Below the pieces are notes generated by a model. It was not told the DNA's origin, made no database searches, and saw only the letters and a program-made list of their open reading frames with translations. The position numbers and the translations under genes were made by a program. DNA of 46,433 nt from Saccharofermentans sp. (GTDB taxonomy: Bacteria; Bacillota_A; Clostridia; Saccharofermentanales; Saccharofermentanaceae): assembly GCA_024695565.1 (NCBI GenBank), contig JAILHX010000118.1, positions 1-46,433 of the forward strand. The letters run 5' to 3'. Of this stretch, positions 32,339 through 41,239 are shown one piece after another; the stretch's first letter is position 1; every line of letters begins with the position of its first letter.

Positions 32339-33961
32339 ATGAAGATCCTTATCACAGAGAGCATCGCAGAAGAGAGCGTTCAGTACTTAAGAGACAGAGG
32401 CTACGAAGTAGAAGAGTACTTAGGTCATTCCCAGGAAGAGATCGAGCAGTACATCAAGGGTTTTGACGCTATCATCGTAAGATCAGCTACTAAGATCAAC
32501 GAAGCACTTTTGGATAATGCAGACTGCCTCAAGGCTGTCGGAAGAGCAGGTACAGGTATCGACAACATCGACGTTAAGGCTTGTACAGAGCACGGCGTCA
32601 TCGCTCTTAACACTCCTACTGCAAACAACATGGCAGCAGGTGAGCTCGCCGTAGGTCACGCTTTCTCGATCTTCCGTAACCTCTGCACAGCTAACGAAGG
32701 CGTTCACAACGGCGACTTCAGACGCGGCAACTGGGTAGGAATCGAGCTCGAAGGCAAGACTGCAGGTGTTATCGGCTTAGGCCGTATCGGTTCTATCGTA
32801 TCCAGAAAGCTCAAGGGCGTAGGCATGAACGTGATCGCATACGATCCTTATGTTCCCCAGGAGAAGTTTGACAAGCTCGGAGTTACAAGATGCAAGACAC
32901 TTGATGAGCTCCTTCCCCAGTGCGATCTCATCACGCTCCACACACCTAAGACCAAGGAGACATACGGCATCCTTTCCAAGGAACAGCTCTATAAGTGCAA
33001 GAGAGGCGTCAGGATCGTTAACGCTGCAAGAGGCGGTCTTGTTAACGAGCAGGATCTCGCAGATGCATTGGCTGACGGCCAGGTAGCTGCAGCTGCAATC
33101 GACGTTTTCGACAAGGAGCCTTCTTATAACAAGGCACCCGGCGAGCAGGAGTACGATAACGTTCTCCTCCACGCACCTCACTGCTATATCACACCTCACC
33201 TCGGTGCTTCCACAGTTGAAGCTACGGCTAAGGTTGGTCAGGGCATCGTTGAGCTTATCGACGGTGCTTTGAAGGGTGAGCTCGTTGCAGCCATCAACAT
33301 GCCCAAGTTCTCAGGCTGCATCGAAGACATCAAGCCTTACTGCTCACTCGCTGAGAAGATCGGCCGCATGTATTTCCAGGCTGAAGCTACACCTATCTCC
33401 AAGGTGGAAGTAAGATACAGAGGCGAACTCGCTGAGAGCTCCGGCACAGGCATCATCACACTCTCACTCATGATGGGTCTTCTTAAGGGTATGGGCAATG
33501 ACCACGTATCTTATGTAAACGCTCAGGAGTGCATGGCTGACACAGGTATCGAAGTTGTCGAGACAAAGACAGAGTCCATCCAGAAGTACAACAACTTGAT
33601 CAACGTTAAGTTCGTTACTGAAGACGGCAGAGAGCTTAAGATCAACGGAACGGTATTCGGACCTGACACAGAGGTTATCGTTTCTTTCTTCGGTTACGAG
33701 ATGAACTGCCCGCTCTCCAACACAGTTCTCGCTCTTAAGAACAACGATGTTCCGGGAGTTATCGGAAGGATCGCTACGATCCTTGGATCTCACAACATCA
33801 ACATCGCTTCCATGCATTGGGGAAGAAAGAACCAGGACGGTTCCGATAATCCGCATGCTCAGGCTTTCGTTGCCATCGACCAGCCTGTATCACAGGAAAT
33901 CATCGATGAGCTTTCAAAGGCAGAGGGTGTACTCAAGGTATCGCTCTTAGAGCTCGCATAA
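32339..33961 (+). CDS. serA: D-3-phosphoglycerate dehydrogenase
   Basis: Oxidises 3-phosphoglycerate to 3-phosphohydroxypyruvate, the first step of serine synthesis. The 540-aa protein is the long type: substrate domain (IVRSATKINEALLD, GRAGTGIDNID), NAD domain (GLGRIGSIVSRKL, NAARGGLVNEQDL with the catalytic Arg, PHLGAST with the His), an intervening ASB-like domain at about 320-450, and a C-terminal ACT domain (ALKNNDVPGVIGRIATILGSHNINIASMHWGR). The ACT domain implies feedback control by serine, as known for the family. A good SD (GGGGGAAT) precedes the ATG. It is the second gene of the serine operon. Confidence 0.96.
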   Translation: MKILITESIAEESVQYLRDRGYEVEEYLGHSQEEIEQYIKGFDAIIVRSATKINEALLDNADCLKAVGRAGTGIDNIDVKACTEHGVIALNTPTANNMAAGELAVGHAFSIFRNLCTANEGVHNGDFRRGNWVGIELEGKTAGVIGLGRIGSIVSRKLKGVGMNVIAYDPYVPQEKFDKLGVTRCKTLDELLPQCDLITLHTPKTKETYGILSKEQLYKCKRGVRIVNAARGGLVNEQDLADALADGQVAAAAIDVFDKEPSYNKAPGEQEYDNVLLHAPHCYITPHLGASTVEATAKVGQGIVELIDGALKGELVAAINMPKFSGCIEDIKPYCSLAEKIGRMYFQAEATPISKVEVRYRGELAESSGTGIITLSLMMGLLKGMGNDHVSYVNAQECMADTGIEVVETKTESIQKYNNLINVKFVTEDGRELKINGTVFGPDTEVIVSFFGYEMNCPLSNTVLALKNNDVPGVIGRIATILGSHNINIASMHWGRKNQDGSDNPHAQAFVAIDQPVSQEIIDELSKAEGVLKVSLLELA

Positions 33962-34004
33962 TATATAATACAAATTAAAGTATCAGACCGCAGGGGTTTT
34001 GCCG

Positions 34005-35051
34005 GTGAAATACCATTATTCAAGAAAAGAAGGTTGGCTGGGTAATCCCTGCGGTCTTCTATATTTCAGAGGAATATATCATTTATTCTTCCAGCTCAAT
34101 CCGTACAGCTTCAGGTACGGCCCTATGCACTGGGGTCATGTAACGTCTGAAGACCTTATCAATTGGGAAGAATGTCCGGTAGCCATAAGCCCCGAGAATG
34201 AACTAAGCTGCAATTCAGGTTCTGCAATAGTTCACGACGGTAAGATATGGTTATTCTATACGTCCCTGTCTAACGATAACAAAGAGACTGTGTGTGCCTG
34301 CTGCTCAGGTGACGGAGTTAACTTCACCAAGATGGGGAGTCCTGTTGCCACATCTCCTTTTGAAGGGACATCCAAGTTCAGAGATCCTTTTGTAATGCGC
34401 TACGGCAGTGGTTTCCGCATGATAGTAGGTGCCGGCAAATTCGGCGTCGCTAAGGTAGTGCAGTTCGAATCAGACGACCTCATCAACTGGACTTATAAGG
34501 GTGAACTGTTATCAGACGGCAAGTACGGAAGTGTTATCGAAGCTCCCCAGATGCTTAATATCGACGGCAAGTGGGTATTCATCATTCAGGGAGAGCGTCA
34601 CGTTCCGACCAAGGTCTTATTTGCTACCGGTGACTACGACGGTGAGAGGTTTGTTTTCGACGACGCATCAGACCCGTTCAAACCCGTAGATCTCGGAGAA
34701 GACTTCCTTAATCCCGTTACATGTGAAGATGCGGAAGGCAGAATGGTCCTTATGTCATGGATGTTCTCCATGAAGATGAACTCTGCTGCCATAAGCATTC
34801 CGAAGGAAGTGTTGATCTCAAGGAGCGGCGAAGTGTGCCTCGTGCCTTACGGCGAATTAAGACACCTGAGCGTTGCAGAGAGCAGTTTTGTGGGCTACGG
34901 CGCAGGACGGCTCATGGTTACATTTGAAGGCCGCACGTTGTTTGACAGAGCATACAGAGAATGCCCTGAGATCAGGGTAATAGAAGATATCGGAACGGTC
35001 GAGGTATTCTTAAACGGCGGCCGCGAGATGATATCGCTCTTTATCTGCTGA
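34005..35051 (+). CDS. GH32-like protein with substituted catalytic nucleophile
   Basis: A 348-aa protein with the five-bladed propeller signature of family GH32 (invertase/fructanase): YHLFFQLNPYSFRYGPMHWGHVTSEDLINWE, the RDP motif with D127, and an acid/base-like E179 in IEAPQM. The first motif, normally WMNDPNG with the nucleophilic Asp, reads WLGNPCG, so N14 stands where the Asp should be. A short sandwich tail ends in VEVFLNGGREM. There is no signal peptide. The GTG at 34005 is preferred to the TTG at 33999 because AGGGG lies eight bases before it. Probably inactive as a hydrolase unless another residue substitutes. It may bind fructan-like glycans. Confidence 0.82.
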   Translation: MKYHYSRKEGWLGNPCGLLYFRGIYHLFFQLNPYSFRYGPMHWGHVTSEDLINWEECPVAISPENELSCNSGSAIVHDGKIWLFYTSLSNDNKETVCACCSGDGVNFTKMGSPVATSPFEGTSKFRDPFVMRYGSGFRMIVGAGKFGVAKVVQFESDDLINWTYKGELLSDGKYGSVIEAPQMLNIDGKWVFIIQGERHVPTKVLFATGDYDGERFVFDDASDPFKPVDLGEDFLNPVTCEDAEGRMVLMSWMFSMKMNSAAISIPKEVLISRSGEVCLVPYGELRHLSVAESSFVGYGAGRLMVTFEGRTLFDRAYRECPEIRVIEDIGTVEVFLNGGREMISLFIC

Positions 35052-35056
35052 TATTC

Positions 35057-35620
35057 ATGACGAAGATTCTTGCCGAAGGCAGGGGATATCAGATCCTGTA
35101 CAAAGAAAGAGGCGAAGACAGCGAGAAGATCGCTTCTTCAGGCATGTCCGCACTCTCAAGATTGGATGTCCCTGTCCCGGGGATCATTCCTGCAGCTGAT
35201 TCCGGCAGGAGAATACGGATCTTGAATAAGAGATACTATCTTGTCTGTCAGGGCAGGTTTGATGAAGCAGAAGGCGTGATGGAAGACCTGCTGTTCCACG
35301 ATTCTAAGACCAACCGCACATTCCCCGTAAAGCGCATGAGAAAAGGCGTCAAGGAAGCCCGACTTACTTACAGCGTCTTAAGTTATAACGAAGAAAAAGA
35401 CCTGTCCTTCGTATCAGTCGTATTGGATACGGGAAGAACTCACCAGATCAGGACCCAGTTCGCATCAAGAAAACATCCCCTTGCAGGAGACGGCAAATAC
35501 GGGAGCAGGATCAAGTGCCCGATAGCTCTCGTCATGGCTGAATTAACTTACGATGAAGGTGAGGGGTCTGACCCCGTTACGATTAATACCGATCCAAAAG
35601 AAGAACTGCCGGAAGTCTAA
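35057..35620 (+). CDS. Short RluA-family RNA pseudouridine synthase
   Basis: A 187-aa protein lacking the S4 domain and with a condensed N-terminal half. The catalytic aspartate is D37 in SRLDVPVPGI, matching the HRLD motif. YYLVCQGRF, the KEARLTYSVL strand and DTGRTHQIRTQFASRKHPLAGDGKYG are diagnostic of RluA/RluC/RluD. The normal segment before HRLD is much shorter than usual, so substrate range may differ. The ATG is five bases after the stop of the GH32-like gene with no clear SD, suggesting translational coupling. It converges with the DUF2298 gene with only two bases between the stops. Confidence 0.85.
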   Translation: MTKILAEGRGYQILYKERGEDSEKIASSGMSALSRLDVPVPGIIPAADSGRRIRILNKRYYLVCQGRFDEAEGVMEDLLFHDSKTNRTFPVKRMRKGVKEARLTYSVLSYNEEKDLSFVSVVLDTGRTHQIRTQFASRKHPLAGDGKYGSRIKCPIALVMAELTYDEGEGSDPVTINTDPKEELPEV

Positions 35621-35622
35621 AA

Positions 35623-38304
35623 TCAGCCGATGTCTGAAGCCATTCCCAGAGGCGCAACCTTATAGATCCTTAAGTTACCGTATGTGAATACCTCTTCTCC
35701 GAGCTCAGCAAATACCTCTGAATTATCGAACTTATATCTGAAGAGTTCCATGTCTCCGATAATGATGTATTCTATCTGATATTTGTTGATGAGGTCCTGA
35801 ACCTCAGCAGCATTCGTGCTCGTATATAGGATATCGATATCCTTATGGCGCGGTGTGATATAGAGTTTCCATACATCCCTGTCAGGATCGGAAACCAGCG
35901 TATCCGACGCTTTGTCCACGATTCCGTGATAACGCCAGAGCCATTCATGAGTCTGCCATCCGAATACGGTGGGAAGACCTGTATAAGCTGAGATAATGTT
36001 GTTGTCAGTGTAGCTGTTGCCATATACTTCGCAGATAACGGGGCTCCCCTTAACTTCTGAATTGAACCAGTTAATGGCTTCCATATAAGGCGTAAGATTG
36101 CCGGCATGGTTATCTTCCACCACATAACTTACGTGATTTGCAATATAAGCCGTACCGTCCAAGCCCCTGTAACGCTCGCGGTTCCAGTTCTCGCCTGAAC
36201 GCTGCTTTAATGATGCCAGTGTGTAGTGGGCAGGGATAAAGAGAAGGAGCGCGAAGAAGAGCCCGATAACAAAGAGAGGTGTCGAATACTTACCGTTTTT
36301 GCTGACGAACCATATGAGTCTGATGATCGAATAGACCATCGTCATTGACAGGATAATGAACGCTGCGAATGTGAACTTGAACATCGTGTTCGAACGCAGG
36401 TATCCGCCTGTATAAATGTCTCTTACGTAGAAAATCTCAGGTGCGGCAAGAAGCATGAGAGCTACGACCGTCATGCCGCATACGAAGATGTCTATGATGT
36501 TGCGCTCGCAGAAGAACTTCTGAACGGGGTTGGTATAAGTATTCTCGCTTCCGACGACAAGAGCCCTGGTATTGCCTGCCTGAGCCTTCTTCTTTGCCTT
36601 GACGGATGAGATGTACATGTAGTTCTTGCTCGCGAAAACTATCACCACAAAAGCCACGCTGATTATCACGTGCGTGCCCCAGAGAATGAACAGCTGGAAC
36701 AGTGAAGAACGGTTCCGTACCATTCCGAGCGAATTGGAGATCATGTCGAAGTTCATGTTGAACGTCAGAGCCGTAAGTGAAGCGACAGAGAATACGAAGC
36801 TCATCTGGAAAGATGTTCTGGGAAGAGCTGTAGGGCTTACGACGCAGAACAGGAAAGAAGCAACCATGAGCAGTGACTCTAATGCAAAAAGGACTACCGG
36901 ATTACTGCCCTGTGACAGGTAGATCAGCAGGATGCCCAGTACGTTTACTACGAAAACAACAGCTCCGACTATGTTCGTGAACTTAGGCGATCTTACGATG
37001 TTCAGCACGAAGAAACCCATGGAACAGAAGATGAAGTAGATCAAAAAGTCCCAGTAGTTAGTCATCTGGGCGCATCCCAAGAGGACCGCGCAAAGTACGA
37101 GTTCGAGAGTTATGGATGATTCGAACTCGGGCACGATCCTGCCTTCGCCGCTGATATTATCCAAAGTATGTTTTATATCGATCTCCTCTTTGGTCGGGAG
37201 CTTGACCGAGCAGATCATGGAGAGAACGATCGCCGATATGAGAAGAACGATCATCATCGATATGACATGCGCATGAAGGTCTCCAACAAGGTATGAATAG
37301 AACGGAAATTCCTCGATCGTAAAGTCGCCGCCGTTTGTCGTGACTTCAGGATTCCATCCGATGAATCTCGTGCTGTCGGGATAGAAGAAATTATCCGTTC
37401 TTCCGACGTCTATGCCGAGACTCTTGAAGATGTTGAGCAGGCCGTTTCCGAAGCTGTTCTCATCGTAATAGAACGAGTGCGAGTTGCCCCAGACGGATAC
37501 TGCAAGACCCGTTGCGATTCCTGCCACATACTTAATTAGTTTGTTATCGGTAAATCCCTTGGTTGCAGCAGCTTCTATAAGGAACTTTCCTATGGAGAAA
37601 CTCATGGCAAAAGGAATAGCCGTAGCCGAGCACATGGCGAGGTTATAGCCGACGCCCGAAGGAACATTAGTCGTCTTGACCATGACAGACCAGATATACT
37701 GGCCGAAGTAGTAATAGTTGATCTGATGGCCAGAGAGCCACATGTCTCTTGCAGGGAGCTGGTCGTTCCTCAGCATCGACATTATGAAGCCGTAATCCAT
37801 GAACTTCTCCTGACCGTTGATGTCAGGCAAAAATCCCTTGAAGTAGCACATCAGGAAGAACATAACGACGAACATTGTCTCTTCTACTACGACAGCTTCA
37901 ACGAAGCCTTTGGTGTTAAGCTTCTTTTTGAGAGAATCCCTGAATGTCTTGGGAACATAACAAAGCGCTCCGACTATCAGGGCAGAGAGCAGGATGCATA
38001 TGATGTTGATCCTGAAGATCTTAACGTGGGTAAGTGTCCATAAGACCAGACACGTGAATATGAGTCCCATAGGCTGGGACAGGAAAAAGCCTCCGGAAGA
38101 GAACTTATCCCAGAGTTTTGCTGCCAGAGGCAATGTAACAAATCCGAAGAGGAATAGAACAAATACCCACCAGAGAGCATGAAGAGTGTCTGCTGTTCCC
38201 ATGGTGAGGATGCCGATAAGTGCACCGGCAATGAACGGGATTAGGAGCAGAACAAAACGCAAAGGAGATGTTGCCTCGAAAGGAGCCGGAATGTTCTTCC
38301 TCAT
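35623..38304 (-). CDS. DUF2298 (Chlor_Arch_YYY) polytopic membrane protein
   Basis: An 893-aa membrane protein with many hydrophobic segments and a C-terminal soluble-looking part (about 720-893). The YYY hallmark is present: EKFMDYGF at 166-173 and INYYYFGQY at 195-203, with WLSGHQ before it. An extracytoplasmic loop at about 310-345 holds DAH-like HAHV residues (YLVGDLHAHVISMM). The family is best known from Chloroflexi and archaea and resembles GT-C type glycosyltransferases, but its function is not established. Its ATG overlaps the stop of the FAD oxidoreductase (ATGA), so the two are probably functionally tied. Confidence 0.85.
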   Translation of the reverse strand: MRKNIPAPFEATSPLRFVLLLIPFIAGALIGILTMGTADTLHALWWVFVLFLFGFVTLPLAAKLWDKFSSGGFFLSQPMGLIFTCLVLWTLTHVKIFRINIICILLSALIVGALCYVPKTFRDSLKKKLNTKGFVEAVVVEETMFVVMFFLMCYFKGFLPDINGQEKFMDYGFIMSMLRNDQLPARDMWLSGHQINYYYFGQYIWSVMVKTTNVPSGVGYNLAMCSATAIPFAMSFSIGKFLIEAAATKGFTDNKLIKYVAGIATGLAVSVWGNSHSFYYDENSFGNGLLNIFKSLGIDVGRTDNFFYPDSTRFIGWNPEVTTNGGDFTIEEFPFYSYLVGDLHAHVISMMIVLLISAIVLSMICSVKLPTKEEIDIKHTLDNISGEGRIVPEFESSITLELVLCAVLLGCAQMTNYWDFLIYFIFCSMGFFVLNIVRSPKFTNIVGAVVFVVNVLGILLIYLSQGSNPVVLFALESLLMVASFLFCVVSPTALPRTSFQMSFVFSVASLTALTFNMNFDMISNSLGMVRNRSSLFQLFILWGTHVIISVAFVVIVFASKNYMYISSVKAKKKAQAGNTRALVVGSENTYTNPVQKFFCERNIIDIFVCGMTVVALMLLAAPEIFYVRDIYTGGYLRSNTMFKFTFAAFIILSMTMVYSIIRLIWFVSKNGKYSTPLFVIGLFFALLLFIPAHYTLASLKQRSGENWNRERYRGLDGTAYIANHVSYVVEDNHAGNLTPYMEAINWFNSEVKGSPVICEVYGNSYTDNNIISAYTGLPTVFGWQTHEWLWRYHGIVDKASDTLVSDPDRDVWKLYITPRHKDIDILYTSTNAAEVQDLINKYQIEYIIIGDMELFRYKFDNSEVFAELGEEVFTYGNLRIYKVAPLGMASDIG

Positions 38305-39455
38305 GACAGAACTCCTTCTTGAGGTTCTTTTGTCACGCTGTCCTGACTGCCAAGCTCGGTAACGGGAGCATGGTTTGCCGGTTTTGCGAGCGACAGCTCA
38401 TATGACTTTATGATCTCCGAACTGATTCTGCCTGCCAGAGCTACAACGGAATCCATGTGGTTCTCCGGAGTCTCATTGGTGGCAAACTTCGTAAGTCCGG
38501 TTGAACATACATAGAGGTTATCACAAGGATTTGTAAGATCTATCTCGGGATATTGGGATGTCAGTGCATAACGTGTCTTTGTGAGACGCCATGACTTAAC
38601 ATCGGATTTGCGGAGCGAAGGATAGAGTTTTCGAAGACCTGCAAAATACTTGAGCATGATGTTCGCATCGGAATCTATCCATAGTGCATCGGTAATCGAG
38701 CATGAGCCTACGAGATATACGACGGCACCGCCGTAATTGCGCTCGCCGAAAGCGCTTGAGTGATTGATTATCGCCTTGAACGGAAGCCCTGAATCCTTCG
38801 GAGGGACCTGATAGAACATCTGGGATATTTCGTGCTTCATTACCATCATGGCAGTGATCTTTGCACTGTAAGTAACGTTCATTAAGATGTCCCTGTCATC
38901 CATCGGGATAGGAAGACCGTGGCTGACGTTAACAAAGGTCCTGCATGAACCTGTGAAGATAACGTAAGCGCTGTCTATGACAACTCTTGTTGAATTCGAG
39001 AGGATGCAGCTCGTGCGGTACATACCGCTGCCAAGTCTTGCGATCTCCGCAACAGTGGTCGAATAGCAGATGTGTCCGCCGTTATCGGTTATCTCCTGCA
39101 TGAGGCTTGAGATAAGGCAGACAAAACCGCCTTCGTAATATCCTACTTTGCGGTGTGAAGCTTTGCCGGACCATGCCGAATCGAACCAGCTGATCCTGTC
39201 ATCGACACCCATCTCCTTGGACAGGGCGAGCAGCGATTTGTCGCTCTTTCTAAGGTGGTGAGGCAAAAGTTCCAAATACTCTCTTCCTATCCTGGTATAG
39301 GCGAGAAGACCGCCGGGAGATGTAAGCTCTTCTACGACAGTAACATTGAAGCCTGCCTTTGCAAGCTTCATGCCGCATGTAAGACCCGACAGTCCGGATC
39401 CGATAATGCAGACAGTTTTGCTCTCGTCCAAAAACTTGTTATCTGGATCCGTCAT
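38301..39455 (-). CDS. FAD-dependent amine-oxidase/phytoene-desaturase-like oxidoreductase
   Basis: A 384-aa flavoprotein candidate. The dinucleotide fingerprint is VCIIGSGLSGLTCGMKLAKAG followed by VTVVEE, and SPGGLLAYTRIG continues the FAD-binding region typical of protoporphyrinogen-oxidase and UDP-galactopyranose mutase-like enzymes. Near the C-terminus NLYVCSTGLTKFATNETPENHMDSVVALAG replaces the usual glycine-rich FAD motif in a recognisable position. The substrate is unknown. It overlaps DUF1015 upstream and DUF2298 downstream by ATGA junctions. The coupling to a GT-C-like membrane protein suggests a sugar or lipid-linked substrate. Confidence 0.8.
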   Translation of the reverse strand: MTDPDNKFLDESKTVCIIGSGLSGLTCGMKLAKAGFNVTVVEELTSPGGLLAYTRIGREYLELLPHHLRKSDKSLLALSKEMGVDDRISWFDSAWSGKASHRKVGYYEGGFVCLISSLMQEITDNGGHICYSTTVAEIARLGSGMYRTSCILSNSTRVVIDSAYVIFTGSCRTFVNVSHGLPIPMDDRDILMNVTYSAKITAMMVMKHEISQMFYQVPPKDSGLPFKAIINHSSAFGERNYGGAVVYLVGSCSITDALWIDSDANIMLKYFAGLRKLYPSLRKSDVKSWRLTKTRYALTSQYPEIDLTNPCDNLYVCSTGLTKFATNETPENHMDSVVALAGRISSEIIKSYELSLAKPANHAPVTELGSQDSVTKEPQEGVLS

Positions 39456-40714
39456 TCGATTATCTTAGCCTCAAGATAGAATCTCTTCTCGAAAGCTTCA
39501 CCCATAGAGAAAGTCTTTCTCGGGAAAACGCCTTCCTTCTCAACTGTGACGAAGAAAGTATCTTTGCTGATAGCGGGAACGAGGATTCCCGCATTGCCTG
39601 CTGTCGCAAGCTTTCTTACGGAATCTTCGCCGTGAATGTAATCGCACTCAAGTCCCAAACTGTCGATCATCATCTGAACTGATCCTATGGCGAGAGTGTG
39701 GGGAGGATTTTCAAGAGATACCCTGATATCTTCTGATCCTTCCGATACAACGACAAAGCTCTGCCTTAAGTCATCATCAGTATCCGTCTCAATGCCGTTA
39801 TCCTTGAAGTATTCCTTGGCTTTTGCGATGAACTCTTCAGCTGTGATATTGAATACGACTCTGTGGATCGGCTCAAAATCGAGTCCCTTGTCGTGAATAT
39901 TTACGATCTCAGCAAGCGCATATCTTGCAGGGTGATTCTGTTTCTGATCTTCTGACAGTGTTGCTCTTATGTTCTCCCAGTGAGCCTTCGCGGAAGCAAG
40001 CGAGTGGTTGCCGTCGCCAACGAGGAATAAGAGTCCGTCAGAGTTATTTGCCTTCAGCGTCTTAAGACCGTCAACGATCGATTCAGCTATAGGTGAACCG
40101 TCAGGGATAAATGTGCCCCCGATATGTCCTGAACCGAGCATGAGATCAGTATCGTAAACAGGCGTCAGACCTTCAGCTTCAGCCATGCCGAATGCTTTCT
40201 CGATAGTAATCCCTTGAGGATCGTCGATGAGGATCATGATGTGAGGGAGTTCCAGCGGCGAATTTGCCCTGATCCTTACTCTCGGAGGGATCCTCGAGAG
40301 TACCGTTCCTTCGGTTGCCCTGCAGATATTCTTGTTTCCGGGTTCGAAGCTGTAGCCCTCAAGGTCAATAGCAGCCATAAGGCCCTTCCTGGAGGGGTGG
40401 AGCTCAGTAGCTCTGTCTGTAAGGATGAAGCCTGTCCCGAGGCTTTGGAGAATACCTTCGTCGAGGTACTGTCTTGCCGTCCTGGCAATCGATCCGAGCT
40501 TTTCAGTCTCTTTGTCTGTTCCGAGATAGACTTCGGGAAGAACGAGATTCAATGTTGAAGGAGCATTTCCCACTTCCTTCTCGCAGTTCTCCCAGTATTC
40601 AGGCTCTGATGTATATTGGTCGCAGGCAATTACTGCCCATTTCTTAAAATCTGTTCCCTGCTGCGGAATAAGGATGTCCGGTACCGCAAAACCGATATCA
40701 TTAACGGTTCTCAC
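39452..40714 (-). CDS. DUF1015-family protein
   Basis: A 420-aa cytoplasmic protein of PF06245. The start region (FAVPDILIPQ, WAVIACDQYTSEPEYWENCE), DDPQGITIEKAFG and the highly conserved LFLVGDGNHSLASAKAHWENI are diagnostic. The biochemical role is not settled. In Clostridia the family is often seen near serA and serC, and here the serine operon is about 6 kb away, which fits loosely. The frame is open to 40759, but GTG 40714 is chosen because AGGTGGGG lies about eight bases before it. It is the first gene of the three-gene overlapping operon. Confidence 0.85.
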   Translation of the reverse strand: MRTVNDIGFAVPDILIPQQGTDFKKWAVIACDQYTSEPEYWENCEKEVGNAPSTLNLVLPEVYLGTDKETEKLGSIARTARQYLDEGILQSLGTGFILTDRATELHPSRKGLMAAIDLEGYSFEPGNKNICRATEGTVLSRIPPRVRIRANSPLELPHIMILIDDPQGITIEKAFGMAEAEGLTPVYDTDLMLGSGHIGGTFIPDGSPIAESIVDGLKTLKANNSDGLLFLVGDGNHSLASAKAHWENIRATLSEDQKQNHPARYALAEIVNIHDKGLDFEPIHRVVFNITAEEFIAKAKEYFKDNGIETDTDDDLRQSFVVVSEGSEDIRVSLENPPHTLAIGSVQMMIDSLGLECDYIHGEDSVRKLATAGNAGILVPAISKDTFFVTVEKEGVFPRKTFSMGEAFEKRFYLEAKIIE

Positions 40715-40943
40715 TTTGATTACCCCACCTAAACAATAAAGTGCCTTACATTCTATCACGGTCAGTCTCCGTTTTGGGAATTAAAAGAGGCTTTTTTATG
40801 TTTTTTACGGGCCGGACAGGCAGGCTTGCAGTTTTCGCGCTTCTTTACACCGTGAGACTCATTTGAGACTGTTTGGCCTTCATTTACTCAAACGTAATAT
40901 CGGCAGATTCCGGCTGAAACCTTGGTGCTGAAGCTGATATTTC

Positions 40944-40983
40944 CCCGTTTAAACTCCCGTTGTGTAACGGAAAAATAAACGGG
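40944..40983. repeat. Nested inverted repeats (cruciform or two-arm hairpin)
   Basis: Outer arms CCCGTTTA (40944-40951) and TAAACGGG (40976-40983) enclose an inner stem CCGTT/AACGG (40957-40961 with 40966-40970). It lies in the 525-base non-coding gap between DUF1015 and the WYL regulator. No U-tract follows directly, so it is not a simple terminator. Confidence 0.6.
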
Positions 40984-41000
40984 ATTTTGAAGTTCTCAAA

Positions 41001-41116
41001 AAAACTGTTGCAAAAACTATGGCCTAAGCCATACTTTTTACCACAGAAATCACCTCAAGACCTCGAAAACTGTGGCAAAACATGTGGCCTAAGCCATACT
41101 TTTTGCCATACTTTTT
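41001..41116. repeat. Imperfect 65-bp tandem repeat with hairpin cores
   Basis: Two 44-base blocks, 41001-41044 and 41066-41109, are offset by exactly 65 and agree at nearly all positions. Both carry an identical TGGCCTAAGCCATACTTTTT (41020-41039 and 41085-41104). The core is a GGC/GCC-type hairpin with loop CTAA, followed by ACTTTTT. A third partial copy GCCATACTTTTT is at 41105-41116. The units look like weak terminators on the plus strand, but no gene ends upstream on that strand. They may be a genome-wide intergenic repeat. Confidence 0.8.
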
Positions 41117-41194
41117 ACTGTTCATCGAATATGTCTGGTAACACATTGTTTTCACGTGCCCAAAAACACATAAGAATATTAACTTAGAGTACTG

Positions 41195-41210
41195 TTAATG
41201 GTACTATTAA
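41195..41210. promoter_or_regulatory. Near-perfect palindrome before the WYL regulator
   Basis: TTAATGGTACTATTAA is symmetric at 14 of 16 positions and lies 30 bases before the chosen ATG. It could be the operator for autoregulation by the WYL protein. No separate -10/-35 pair could be fixed, although the surroundings are AT-rich. Confidence 0.4.
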
Positions 41211-41239
41211 TTCATCGAAAACATCAGGGAGGCAGACTT

